Part shown: positions 27,146 through 35,709 of the stretch, piece after piece
Layout: every line of letters starts with the position of its first letter
Numbering within the stretch: the first letter of the stretch is position 1
Origin: Saccharococcus thermophilus
Lineage (GTDB): Bacteria; Bacillota; Bacilli; Bacillales; Anoxybacillaceae
Direction of reading: 5' to 3'
Length of the DNA stretch: 64,000 bases
NCBI RefSeq assembly: GCF_011761475.1
Contig: NZ_JAASRS010000001.1
Span: 1,054,001 to 1,118,000, forward strand
Made by a program: the position numbers and the translations under genes
The notes under the pieces: generated by a model
Told to the model about the DNA's origin: nothing
The model's database searches: none
What the model saw: only the letters and a program-made list of their open reading frames with translations

Positions 27146-28417
27146 ATGGAACAGCAACTGAAACGAAAGCAAGGGACCGTTTACGTAGAAGACATTTTAA
27201 TCGCCTACCATACCTTAAAAGACGTTGTCTATCATACTCCGCTGCAAAAAAATCCGCTGTTGTCGGAACGGTATGAATGCAACGTCTATTTAAAGCGCGA
27301 AGATTTGCAGGTGGTCCGTTCGTTTAAAATTCGCGGCGCTTACAATCGAATGAAGCATTTAAGCGAGGAAGAACGGAGAAAAGGGATCATTTGCGCGAGC
27401 GCGGGCAACCATGCGCAAGGGGTCGCGTATTCATGCCGAGCGCTCGGCGTGCATGGCAAAATATACATGCCGGCGACAACGCCGAGACAAAAAGTATCGC
27501 AAGTGCAACTGTTTGGAAAAGATATGGTAGAAATTGTGTTAGTAGGCGATACGTTTGATGACTCCTTTAACGAGGCCATGAAGTGCGCAAAAGAAGAAGG
27601 CCGTACGTTCATCCATCCGTTTGATGATGAGTATGTCATCGCCGGTCAGGGGACCATCGGCGTCGAAGTGCTCAATGACTGCGAAGAGCCGGTCGATTTT
27701 GTTTTTGCGAGCATCGGTGGCGGCGGATTGATGGCTGGGCTTGGTACATATATGAAGAGTATTTCCCCGACGACAAAGGTTATCGGGGTGGAACCGGCAG
27801 GAGCTCCGTCGATGAAATCCGCTATTGAACAAGGCCATGTCGTGACATTAGAGGAAATTGATAAATTTGTAGACGGAGCGGCGGTCAAAACGGTCGGCGA
27901 AAAAACGTTTGCCCTTTGCAAGGAAATCCTTGATGACGTCGTTGTTGTCCCGGAAGGAAAGGTATGTACGACGATTTTGGAATTATATAATGAAAACGCG
28001 ATCGTCGCGGAGCCGGCAGGGGCGCTTCCGATTGCGGCGCTCGATTTTTACAAAGAGAAAATACGCGGAAAAACGGTCGTCTGCGTCGTCAGCGGCGGCA
28101 ACAACGATATTGACCGGATGCAGGAAATTAAAGAGCGGTCGATGATTTACGAAGGGCTGCAACATTATTTTATCGTGAATTTTCCGCAGCGCGCCGGCGC
28201 GCTGCGCGAGTTTTTGGATGAAGTATTAGGACCGACCGATGACATCACCCGCTTTGAATACACAAAGAAAAACAATAAAGAAAGCGGTCCGGCTTTAGTC
28301 GGCATCGAGCTAAAGCGCCGCGAAGATTATGCGCCGCTGATTGAACGGATGAAGAAAAAAGGCTTCCCGTTTCAAGAAGTGAATAAAGATCCGAATTTAT
28401 TCCACTTGCTCATTTAA
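27146..28417 (+). CDS. ilvA: threonine deaminase (threonine ammonia-lyase) IlvA
   Basis: The 423-residue enzyme makes 2-oxobutanoate for isoleucine synthesis. The PLP lysine is Lys61 in VVRSFKIRGAYNRM; the phosphate-binding glycine loop is ASIGGGGLMAGLG. A C-terminal ACT-like regulatory domain starts near residue 330 (HYFIVNFPQRAGALREFL), so feedback control by isoleucine is likely. The start follows AAAGAAAGGG. The neighbouring ypmP gene repeats the B. subtilis order. Confidence 0.95.
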   Translation: MEQQLKRKQGTVYVEDILIAYHTLKDVVYHTPLQKNPLLSERYECNVYLKREDLQVVRSFKIRGAYNRMKHLSEEERRKGIICASAGNHAQGVAYSCRALGVHGKIYMPATTPRQKVSQVQLFGKDMVEIVLVGDTFDDSFNEAMKCAKEEGRTFIHPFDDEYVIAGQGTIGVEVLNDCEEPVDFVFASIGGGGLMAGLGTYMKSISPTTKVIGVEPAGAPSMKSAIEQGHVVTLEEIDKFVDGAAVKTVGEKTFALCKEILDDVVVVPEGKVCTTILELYNENAIVAEPAGALPIAALDFYKEKIRGKTVVCVVSGGNNDIDRMQEIKERSMIYEGLQHYFIVNFPQRAGALREFLDEVLGPTDDITRFEYTKKNNKESGPALVGIELKRREDYAPLIERMKKKGFPFQEVNKDPNLFHLLI

Positions 28418-28521
28418 AAAAGCGCGAAAAAAGTCGGAAAGATTTCACGCATTTCTGACATACTTTTTCGCCGGTTTGGTGTATAATAAAAGTAAATCGG
28501 TGAAAAAAGAGGATTGATATT

Positions 28522-28773
28522 TTGCTATTCAAAAGCCTAGAGTTTAAAAACGCTTATGGGCAGAAAGTGAAAATTATCGAAATTCCTGTACTGGAGGAAG
28601 ATAACACATATCGATTTATGATTCAACTCCGTTTAGAAATGTTTATTGCGAAAGTATATCGATCCCGAGATGTCCGTTCCGTTTACTCGTTTCGCGAATA
28701 TTTGAAAAAAGTATTAAAATGGCCAGTGTACGAACAAATTTTTAAAACGAATGTATTAAAAAACAATGCGTAA
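28522..28773 (+). CDS. ypmP: DUF2535 family protein YpmP
   Basis: An 83-residue soluble protein with a TTG start behind AGAGGA. LFKSLEFKNAYGQKVKIIEIP and the RDVRSVYSFREYLKKVLKW segment are typical of DUF2535. In B. subtilis ypmP also follows ilvA and precedes ypmQ. The function is unknown. A TATAAT at 28481-28486 could be its -10 box. It ends in a strong terminator. Confidence 0.8.
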   Translation: MLFKSLEFKNAYGQKVKIIEIPVLEEDNTYRFMIQLRLEMFIAKVYRSRDVRSVYSFREYLKKVLKWPVYEQIFKTNVLKNNA

Positions 28774-28780
28774 CACTTTA

Positions 28781-28814
28781 AAAAGTTGTTTTGCCCCGGC
28801 AAAACAACTTTTTT
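28781..28814 (+). terminator. terminator of ypmP
   Basis: AAAAGTTGTTTTGC, loop CCCG, GCAAAACAACTTTT followed by TT. Confidence 0.9.
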
Positions 28815-29179
28815 GTTTATTCATCAATTTGAAACGTTGTCTAGGGAACCAATTGCCTATCATGATGAAGATAAATGATGACATAAGGCAGCTGCTTTGG
28901 AGAAAGAATGTTGCATATAAGTTTGTTTTGATAAGTTCACATGTTTTTTGATATTTTTTCAAACTTTCCACACATATTATTAATATGATAACAATCAGGA
29001 ATAGCGGAGGAGAATAAAACCTCCATTGCTTTTTTGGTCTAAGCTCTTTTTTGCTCAGTCCATTCCGCTTACTAATAAAAATAGCTTCACTTTTCTTACG
29101 GGCATTCTCGATTTGTATTAGGAATTTTCCTCATTTCATTGTATAATTGTGCATAAGGCTTAATATTGGGAGTGAATTC
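28815..29179. other. intergenic region before degV
   Basis: About 365 AT-rich bases with no supported gene. A TATAAT at 29142-29147 is the likely -10 box for degV, with a poor -35. A weak hairpin (GGAGG ... CCTCC, 28993-29017) followed by a T run resembles a terminator without a gene. Confidence 0.5.
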
Positions 29180-30022
29180 ATGAGAAACGTGAAAGTTGTA
29201 ACCGATTCGACGGTTGATTTACCGAAAGAGGTATTGCGGGAACTTGGGGTTGAGGTGGTCCCGCTCAGCTTTACGATTGGCAGGGAAGCATTTATCGACC
29301 GTGTAACGATTGCCCCGGATGAGTTTATGAAAAAAATGAAAGAGTCAGAGGAATTGCCAAAAAGCTCTCAGCCTTCTGTCGGTGAGTTTCTTGAAATCTA
29401 TAACCGCCTTGGTGAAGATGGAAGCGATATTATCTCCATCCATATGGCTGGTGAGCTAAGCGGTACTGTTCGTTCCGCGCAGTATGCTGCGGCATTAGCG
29501 GAAGCGAACGTGACAGTGGTAGATTCGGAGTTTATTTCGCTTGCTTTGGGGTTTCAGGTACTGGAAGCAGCACAGCAGGCAAGGATAGGGAAAAGTGTGG
29601 CGGAAATTGTAAACCGCCTGCGTGACGTCCGGCGCTGCACGCGATTGTACGTCGCTGTCGATACATTAGAAAACCTTGTAAAAGGCGGTCGTATTGGTCG
29701 TGGAAAGGCGTTGGTCGGTTCGCTTTTAAACATTAAACCGATTGCGGCACTTGTCGATGGAATGTATACACCAATTGCGAAAGTGCGCAGTTATTCGCAA
29801 ATGATCAAATATTTGACAAATCAATTTATTCAAGATATATCCAATAAAACGATTCGGGCTGTCGGGATTGCCCATGCCGATGCGACCGCATTAGCGGAAC
29901 GGCTGAAACAATCGATCATCGAGGCGACTGGATATCACCAAGTTGATATTGTCCAGACAACGCCGGTGATTTCGATTCATACCGGACCGGGAGCGGTTGG
30001 GCTTATGTATTATACCGACTAA
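29180..30022 (+). CDS. DegV family fatty acid-binding protein
   Basis: A 280-residue two-domain DegV protein. The ATG at 29180 follows GGGAGTGA; an upstream ATG is less likely. Signatures are KVVTDSTVDLPKE at the N-terminus, the KSSQPSVGEF loop, ISIHMAGELSGTVRSA, and the C-terminal IHTGPGAVGLMYY. Gram-positive DegV/FakB proteins bind fatty acids and present them to a kinase. No FakA-like kinase gene is in this window, so the partner is elsewhere. It is inserted between ypmP and ypmQ compared with B. subtilis. Confidence 0.9.
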   Translation: MRNVKVVTDSTVDLPKEVLRELGVEVVPLSFTIGREAFIDRVTIAPDEFMKKMKESEELPKSSQPSVGEFLEIYNRLGEDGSDIISIHMAGELSGTVRSAQYAAALAEANVTVVDSEFISLALGFQVLEAAQQARIGKSVAEIVNRLRDVRRCTRLYVAVDTLENLVKGGRIGRGKALVGSLLNIKPIAALVDGMYTPIAKVRSYSQMIKYLTNQFIQDISNKTIRAVGIAHADATALAERLKQSIIEATGYHQVDIVQTTPVISIHTGPGAVGLMYYTD

Positions 30023-30052
30023 GATATAGAATAGGAGATGGGTGAGGAAAAG

Positions 30053-30619
30053 ATGAAACGAATGGTGCTTCTTCTTGCTATCGTTCTTCTTGCTGCATGC
30101 GGAAAAACAATTCCGGACGCCAAAAATTGGCCAGTTGCCGATTTTACGTTTACCGATCAAAACGGGAAACCGTTCGGCTTAAAAGATTTAAAAGGAAAAG
30201 TGTGGGTTGCCGACTTTATTTTTACTAATTGTGAGACTGTTTGTCCGCCAATGACGGCCCATATGGCTAAATTACAACAAATGGCGAAAGAAAAAGGGCT
30301 CCATGTTGAATTTGTCTCATTTAGTGTGGATCCAGAAGTAGACACACCGGAAAAGTTAAAAGAGTATGCGAAAAAATTTAACGGTGATTTATCAAACTGG
30401 CATTTGCTTACAGGATACAGCCAGCAAGAAATTGAGAAATTTGCCGAGAAAAATTTTAAAACGATTGTGCAAAAGCCGAAAAACCAAGATCAAGTCATCC
30501 ACGGAACGAGCTTTTATTTAGTGGACCAAAACGGCAAGATTGTGCAGACATACAGTGGAGTGCAAGACGTTCCGTATGATCAAATTTTAGAGCATATTAA
30601 AATTTTGCAATCGTCATAA
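30053..30619 (+). CDS. ypmQ: SCO1/SenC-type copper chaperone lipoprotein YpmQ
   Basis: A thioredoxin-fold protein that helps assemble the CuA site of cytochrome oxidase. The ATG at 30053, after TGAGGAAAAG, gives 188 residues beginning with a lipoprotein signal; the lipobox is LAAC with Cys16. The copper-binding pair is Cys60 and Cys64 in TNCETVCPPM, and the partner histidine is in VIHGTSFYLVD. It is anchored outside the membrane. A terminator follows, so ypmR is likely transcribed separately or by read-through. Confidence 0.9.
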   Translation: MKRMVLLLAIVLLAACGKTIPDAKNWPVADFTFTDQNGKPFGLKDLKGKVWVADFIFTNCETVCPPMTAHMAKLQQMAKEKGLHVEFVSFSVDPEVDTPEKLKEYAKKFNGDLSNWHLLTGYSQQEIEKFAEKNFKTIVQKPKNQDQVIHGTSFYLVDQNGKIVQTYSGVQDVPYDQILEHIKILQSS

Positions 30620-30649
30620 GGCAAAAATGTAGACACATTTTTGCCTTTT
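30617..30649 (+). terminator. terminator of ypmQ
   Basis: AAGGCAAAAATGT, loop AGAC, ACATTTTTGCCTT then TT. Confidence 0.85.
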
Positions 30650-30692
30650 CATGTTTTCTTCGTTTGTGTTGCAGGTAAGGTAGGTGCAGATC

Positions 30693-31481
30693 GTGAAAAA
30701 ATGGGGATTGCTTTTTTTGTTATTTATTTATTGTGCAGGATGTTCCTCACAGCAGGTATTCAGCGACAAGCCTGAACGGCAAACAAAACATGCATCGCAG
30801 CAAAGTGCGGAAGACTTTTTGCCAAAAGATATTCACGTTCTTGCCCTCGGCGATTCGCTGACGGAAGGGGTAGGGGATCGCCAAGGACGGGGAGGCTATG
30901 TTGGCCGTTTGCAGCAACGACTAAAACAGCATAAAGGAGTGCGGACGGTTTCCGTCGTCAATTTAGGAAAGCGGGGACTGCAACTGAACCAGCTTGACGC
31001 GGTCGTCCATCAACATGTAGCGCAAATAAAACGAGCCGATTTAATTTTGATGACGATCGGCGGCAATGACATCATGAAAGTTGTCCGTTCGCATTTTTTT
31101 AATTTGTCGTACGAGCTGTTTGCCAAAGAGCAAAAGCGGTTTGCGGAGCGGTTAGATCATTTGTTGGCCACGATTCACGCCGCCAATCCCGATGCTACCA
31201 TCGTGCTTGTCGGGCTATATAATCCGTTTTCTAGCTCGCTGCCGAATATCCCTGAAATTAATAAGGTGATTGATCAATGGAATAACGGCAGCAACCAAGT
31301 ATTAAAACACTATGATTGTACGATATTTGTGAATGTGAAAGATTTATTTGACAACCGCGATGATATGTTATACAGTGACGAGTTTCATCCGAATGAAATC
31401 GGCTATGAACAAATCGCAAGACGAGTATATGACAAGCTGAAAAAACATGAAGAGATGTGGCTAAGGAGATCGAAGCAATGA
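30693..31481 (+). CDS. ypmR: GDSL-family lipase/esterase lipoprotein YpmR
   Basis: A 262-residue SGNH hydrolase exported as a lipoprotein (hydrophobic KKWGLLFLLFIY then CAGC). The GTG at 30693 is favoured over the GTG at 30684 because AGGTAGGTG then serves as ribosome binding site. Block I is ALGDSLTEGVGD with the nucleophilic serine; block III is TIGGNDIM; the catalytic Asp and His are in DEFHPNEIGY. It probably acts on lipids or esters at the cell surface. It overlaps ypmS. Confidence 0.9.
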   Translation: MKKWGLLFLLFIYCAGCSSQQVFSDKPERQTKHASQQSAEDFLPKDIHVLALGDSLTEGVGDRQGRGGYVGRLQQRLKQHKGVRTVSVVNLGKRGLQLNQLDAVVHQHVAQIKRADLILMTIGGNDIMKVVRSHFFNLSYELFAKEQKRFAERLDHLLATIHAANPDATIVLVGLYNPFSSSLPNIPEINKVIDQWNNGSNQVLKHYDCTIFVNVKDLFDNRDDMLYSDEFHPNEIGYEQIARRVYDKLKKHEEMWLRRSKQ

Positions 31482-32059
31482 ATTGGAAAAAGTGGTTTTG
31501 GGCATTAGTGATATTGGACATTGCCGTTGTCGCGTTGTTTGCGGCGTGGCTGTTTCAGCCGGCTAAGCCGATTTCGGTGCCGCCGCCAAAAAAAGTAAAA
31601 GGGGCGGCGTTTACCGTATATTCGAACAAAGAACATTTGAATACGGTGATCAATGATTATATTCGCAAAAAGACAAAAGATCATCCGGTGCAATATCGGG
31701 TTTGGCTCAATGACCGCGTGTATGTGGCAAGCAAGCTCTCGGTATTTGGCCGGAAGGTAGACTTTGTCGTTTCCTTTATTCCGAAAGTGGTCAAAGGAGG
31801 AAATGTGGAGCTGCAAAGCCCGCAAATATCGCTCGGCGACTGGCAGCTTCCGATCACGTACGTATTAAGATATTTGCGAAATCATGCGTCATTGCCGGAT
31901 GAAGTGATGATTGACCCAGCGGCAAACCGCGTGTATGTGGCGCTTACCGATATTCGTTTCGGCAATGGCTATCAAATTTCCGCGAAAAAAATTAATTTGG
32001 TAAAAGACGAAATTGTATTTACGCTGACGATTCCGACATCGGCAAAGGCAAAACAATAA
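31478..32059 (+). CDS. ypmS: DUF2140 membrane-anchored protein YpmS
   Basis: A 193-residue protein with one N-terminal membrane helix (WFWALVILDIAVVALFAAWLF) and an external domain (PISVPPPKKVKGAAFTVYS and on). The ATG at 31478, nine bases after AAGGAG, overlaps the ypmR stop (ATGA). It matches DUF2140/YpmS and the ypmQ-ypmR-ypmS order of B. subtilis. The function is unknown. Confidence 0.85.
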   Translation: MNWKKWFWALVILDIAVVALFAAWLFQPAKPISVPPPKKVKGAAFTVYSNKEHLNTVINDYIRKKTKDHPVQYRVWLNDRVYVASKLSVFGRKVDFVVSFIPKVVKGGNVELQSPQISLGDWQLPITYVLRYLRNHASLPDEVMIDPAANRVYVALTDIRFGNGYQISAKKINLVKDEIVFTLTIPTSAKAKQ

Positions 32060-32085
32060 GGGCCGCTTATAAGCGCGCCCTTTTT
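32057..32085. terminator. bidirectional terminator between ypmS and the rRNA methyltransferase gene
   Basis: AAGGGCCGCTTATAAGCGCGCCCTTTTT forms one stem (AGGGC/GCCC with inner GCTTATAAGC), with a T run on the plus side. It serves the convergent pair. Confidence 0.75.
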
Positions 32086-33450
32086 CTACATCACTCTTAA
32101 TCCTTTTGGATAAAAGTTTTTCACGATTCCTTTCACTTCTTTCCCCCAGCCGAGCGGATAGCCATCGACCGTAATGAGCAGCCAGCCTCGGTCTTCTCCC
32201 GTTTGTAGCGTTTCTCCGCGCAAATATTTTAGACATTCGACACTGTCGCTTGACAAGTCAAGGGAGTAACGAACGTCTTGCAGCTTCAGCGATAAGGCAA
32301 GCGAATGGTTTGGTTCAAACCGTTGTTTTTTCACTTCTCCTACGTGTAGTCCTGCCCGTACAACTTTCAGACCATCAAAGTTTGGGCAGTGATCAGGTAA
32401 AGCGAAAAGATGGTTTTGAAAGGCATACATCGGTTTTTCGATTTCTGTTTGCAATACTTCTTGCTCAAACTGCCGATATTGATGAATCATTTGTTTAGAA
32501 ACGTTCGATTTCGCATAGCGCCCATTCCATTGCGGGGAAGGACCGGTTTTTTGCAGTTTGGCGACAAAATGGCCTTCTCCTTTTACATGATGCGGCCAAA
32601 GCCGGGCGGTTCGCCCGATGGCTTCCATATTTGTCTTCGTCCATTCCGGTCTCCCTGGCTGAATGCCATGTGCTTTTTCAATCGAAAGCAGCGTTAGGTC
32701 TTCATATGTTTTCAGCAAATATTCCACCGTCTGCTCATTTTCTTCCGGGGCAAACGTGCAGGTGGAATAGACGAGGATGCCGCCTTCTTTTAACATCTCG
32801 TATGCATAGTCTAAAATATGCCGCTGTTTGATAGCGCACTGTTCAACGTGCGCCTGGCTCCAAAACGATACCGCTTCTTCATCCTTTCGGAACATTCCTT
32901 CTCCCGAGCATGGAGCGTCGACTAAAATTTTATCAAAAAATCCAGGGAAGTATTGCGCCAGCTTTTCCGGCGTTTCGTTGGTGACGAGCGCATTGGTCAC
33001 GCCAAGACGCTCGATATTTTCCGAAAGTGCTTTGACCCGCTTTGGATGAATTTCGTTGGCGACAAGCAGCCCTTGATTTTCCATCATCGCCGCCAGCTGC
33101 GTCGTTTTTCCGCCAGGTGCGGCACAAAGGTCAAGAACCATTTCTCCTGGATTCGGCTTTAGCACTTCAGCCACAAACATCGCGCTCGGCTCTTGGATAT
33201 AATAAAGCCCTGCCGCATGGTACGGATGCTTTCCCGGCTGTTCGTCTCCTTCATAATAAAAGCCAGTAGGACAAAACGGGACAGGGGAAAGGGCAAACGG
33301 GACGAGCGTTAAAAACGTTTCTCGGTCGATTTTCAATGGATTGAATCGTAACCCGTTTGCTTTTTCTTCATGATAGGTGGAAAAAAAACGAGAAGCTTCC
33401 TCTTGCAAAAGCCTCTCCATTTTTTCGATAAATTCGCTAGGTAATTTCAA
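32086..33450 (-). CDS. RsmF/YebU-type rRNA (cytosine-C5) methyltransferase
   Basis: A 454-residue NOP2/Sun-type enzyme methylating C5 of a cytosine in 16S rRNA. The SAM site is MVLDLCAAPGGKTTQLA near residue 105. The two cysteines of the mechanism are in DAPCSGEGMF and VYSTCTFAPEEN. A C-terminal PUA-like and RsmF-specific extension (from about residue 300) separates it from RsmB. The exact target base cannot be read from the sequence. Confidence 0.9.
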   Translation of the reverse strand: MKLPSEFIEKMERLLQEEASRFFSTYHEEKANGLRFNPLKIDRETFLTLVPFALSPVPFCPTGFYYEGDEQPGKHPYHAAGLYYIQEPSAMFVAEVLKPNPGEMVLDLCAAPGGKTTQLAAMMENQGLLVANEIHPKRVKALSENIERLGVTNALVTNETPEKLAQYFPGFFDKILVDAPCSGEGMFRKDEEAVSFWSQAHVEQCAIKQRHILDYAYEMLKEGGILVYSTCTFAPEENEQTVEYLLKTYEDLTLLSIEKAHGIQPGRPEWTKTNMEAIGRTARLWPHHVKGEGHFVAKLQKTGPSPQWNGRYAKSNVSKQMIHQYRQFEQEVLQTEIEKPMYAFQNHLFALPDHCPNFDGLKVVRAGLHVGEVKKQRFEPNHSLALSLKLQDVRYSLDLSSDSVECLKYLRGETLQTGEDRGWLLITVDGYPLGWGKEVKGIVKNFYPKGLRVM

Positions 33451-33540
33451 TGATCAAACTCCTTTCCTGTCGATCAAATGGCTTGTTTCTATAGTGCACT
33501 TAATCATGTAAAAACGATTTTTCAACATGATGCGATTGAA

Positions 33541-34137
33541 TTATTTTCCGCCTAACCATTTGACTTTTGGTTCCGTTTTGTTGATGATGCGTTTTATATT
33601 CGCGCGGTGGCGGTAAAAGATAAACGCCGTTAATAACGATACTGCGATCATTAGCGGAATGTCATCCGTAAAGAAGATCGTATAAATAACAGCATACACC
33701 CCAGCTAACATCGAAGATAAGGAAACATATTTGGAAATATACAAAACAATGAAAAAAACAACGAGAAGGGAAACGAATAAAAGCGGTGAATAAAACAGCA
33801 TCACCCCTGCCGATGTAGCGACCGCTTTTCCACCGCGAAATTTCGCGAAGACCGGGTAAATATGTCCGAGAACCGCGCACACTCCTGCTAACAGCGGATG
33901 TACGTGCACGGAGAATAATACAGGTAAGCTTGCCGCTAATGTCCCTTTTAAAATATCTCCGCATGTGACGATCAGTCCCGCTTTTACTCCGAGCACACGA
34001 AATGTATTTGTTCCTCCTAGATTTCCGCTTCCATGCTCGCGAATGTCGATTCCGTATCCTATTTTTCCAACAAGCAGCGCAAACGGAATCGACCCAAGAA
34101 GGTAAGCTGCGATCAAAATGAGTGCTTTTTCCATCAA
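33541..34137 (-). CDS. plsY: acyl-phosphate:glycerol-3-phosphate acyltransferase PlsY
   Basis: A 198-residue membrane enzyme making lysophosphatidic acid from acyl phosphate and glycerol 3-phosphate. Five or more membrane helices are visible. Conserved motifs are [27 protein letters not shown] and [21 protein letters not shown]. The start at [19 protein letters not shown] is normal. It is divergent from the OsmC genes. Confidence 0.95.
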   Translation of the reverse strand: MMEKALILIAAYLLGSIPFALLVGKIGYGIDIREHGSGNLGGTNTFRVLGVKAGLIVTCGDILKGTLAASLPVLFSVHVHPLLAGVCAVLGHIYPVFAKFRGGKAVATSAGVMLFYSPLLFVSLLVVFFIVLYISKYVSLSSMLAGVYAVIYTIFFTDDIPLMIAVSLLTAFIFYRHRANIKRIINKTEPKVKWLGGK

Positions 34138-34318
34138 TCTTCCTACACCCTTTACTTATCAAATTCGTGCATGTTTTTATTTTACCATGCATGAAAAAAA
34201 ACGCTAGATCAGAAAATGGAAAGGTATTTGTTTTGCATTTATTTTTTTTGCAAAGTAAACTAGATAATAACATCATACATAAGTTTTATCACTGGAACTG
34301 AAAGAGGAGGAAAGAAAA

Positions 34319-34744
34319 GTGCAAGCAAAAGTGAAATGGAACGGGCAAATGTCGTTTACAGGGATGAGCGCGTCAGGAGTACAAATCCCGATCGATGCCT
34401 CGAAAGAAGCAGGGGGGCAAGATTCCGGGGCTAGACCGATGGAATTAATTTTACACGGGCTTGCCGGATGTACGGGAATTGACATTATATCGATCTTGAA
34501 AAAAATGCGGCTTGGGGTTCGGTCATTTTCTATAGAAGTGGAAGGAACCCGTGCGGACGATCATCCAAAACGGTTTACGGATATTCACATTCATTATGTG
34601 TTAGAAGGGGATTTACCAGAGGACAAAGTCGTCCGCGCCATTCAATTGTCTATAGAGAAGTACTGCTCTGTATATCATTCCTTAAATGCCAACATTACGG
34701 CAAGCTATTCAATTAATGGTGTAGAAGGGAAAGAAAATTTATAA
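34319..34744 (+). CDS. OsmC family protein (first copy)
   Basis: A 141-residue protein with a GTG start behind GAGGAGGAAAG. The two redox cysteines are in GLAGCTGIDII and IEKYCSVYHSL, the arrangement of OsmC/YhfA peroxidases. It begins QAKVKWNGQMSFTG. It probably detoxifies hydroperoxides in the cytoplasm. A second OsmC gene starts 19 bases after its stop; the two are divergent members and not recent duplicates. Confidence 0.88.
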   Translation: MQAKVKWNGQMSFTGMSASGVQIPIDASKEAGGQDSGARPMELILHGLAGCTGIDIISILKKMRLGVRSFSIEVEGTRADDHPKRFTDIHIHYVLEGDLPEDKVVRAIQLSIEKYCSVYHSLNANITASYSINGVEGKENL

Positions 34745-34763
34745 AAAGCGAGGGGGTATTTGG

Positions 34764-35204
34764 ATGAAAAATCAAATGACATTTCATGTGACAGGAAGTT
34801 CAAAAGGAATGCAGACAGTAGTCAGCTCTAAAAAACATACGATAACGATCGACGAACCGCCGGTGATGGGCGGCCAAGATACAGGCCCTGATCCGTTAAC
34901 AACGCTGCTAAGCGCGCTTGCCGGCTGCGAAAATGTCGTGGCGAACTTGGTGGCGAAAGAACTAAACTTTGATTTGCAGGGAATCGAATTTGATATTCAA
35001 GGAACGATAGACACACGGGGATTTATGGGCGATCCGAACGTGAAGCCGTATTTCCAACAAGTCACGATTCACGCCAAAGTAAAAACGAATGAATCACAGG
35101 AACGGATTGAAGAATTACAGCGTATCACCGATTCGCGTTGTCCTGTTTACACGACGCTAAAGGCAGCGGGCGTTCGGTTGCAATCTACATGGACAAAAGC
35201 ATAA
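34764..35204 (+). CDS. OsmC family protein (second copy)
   Basis: A 146-residue OsmC protein. The cysteines are in SALAGCENVVANLV and DSRCPVYTTLKAAG. Compared with its neighbour it has the GGQDTGPDPLTTLL loop typical of YhfA-type members. The ATG follows GCGAGGGGG. It is the second gene of a two-gene unit; a hairpin with a GCAA loop follows. Confidence 0.88.
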   Translation: MKNQMTFHVTGSSKGMQTVVSSKKHTITIDEPPVMGGQDTGPDPLTTLLSALAGCENVVANLVAKELNFDLQGIEFDIQGTIDTRGFMGDPNVKPYFQQVTIHAKVKTNESQERIEELQRITDSRCPVYTTLKAAGVRLQSTWTKA

Positions 35205-35709
35205 CGATATCCCCTTGGGCAACCAAGGGGGTACTCCAAGGGAGGTGAAATAACGGGGAAATGATGCGACACATCGATAAATGATCGGAAGTTTAAACGG
35301 TGAAATTGAGGTCATGATCTCTAACGGCAGACGGTATATCCAATTTATTTTCCATCTGTTTCTGTGGAATTTCTCTTATTAATTAATTCATTCACTATTG
35401 ACCGCTTCTTCGATAAAACCTACTTCTATGTTCTCCTTCATGAAGTCTCCGCTTGTTTCACGAAATAATGGCATCCCGATTTAGGCGTCAATATTCCGCC
35501 GCTTTGCGTAGCACTTCCTTAGTTACACACTGTTATGTTACTCGTTTTTTACGACCAAACAAATTGTAAATAGAATTAGAGGCTGCTTCATTATAAATTT
35601 ATAGAAAATTTACAATAGTTTAGCGAAAGATGAGCAATTTTCCTCTATTATTTTTATAGAACGAAAAATGATGCTGAGTGATAGAAAAACAAAAGGGAGG
35701 AATCAGGTG
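35205..35709. other. intergenic region upstream of the 5'-nucleotidase gene
   Basis: About 500 bases without a gene. A perfect hairpin CCCCTTGG-GCAA-CCAAGGGG (35211-35230) has a stable GNRA loop but no T run. ATTGTAAAT (35563-35571) and ATTTACAAT (35608-35616) are perfect inverted copies 36 bases apart, possible regulator half-sites. The rest is AT-rich. Confidence 0.55.
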
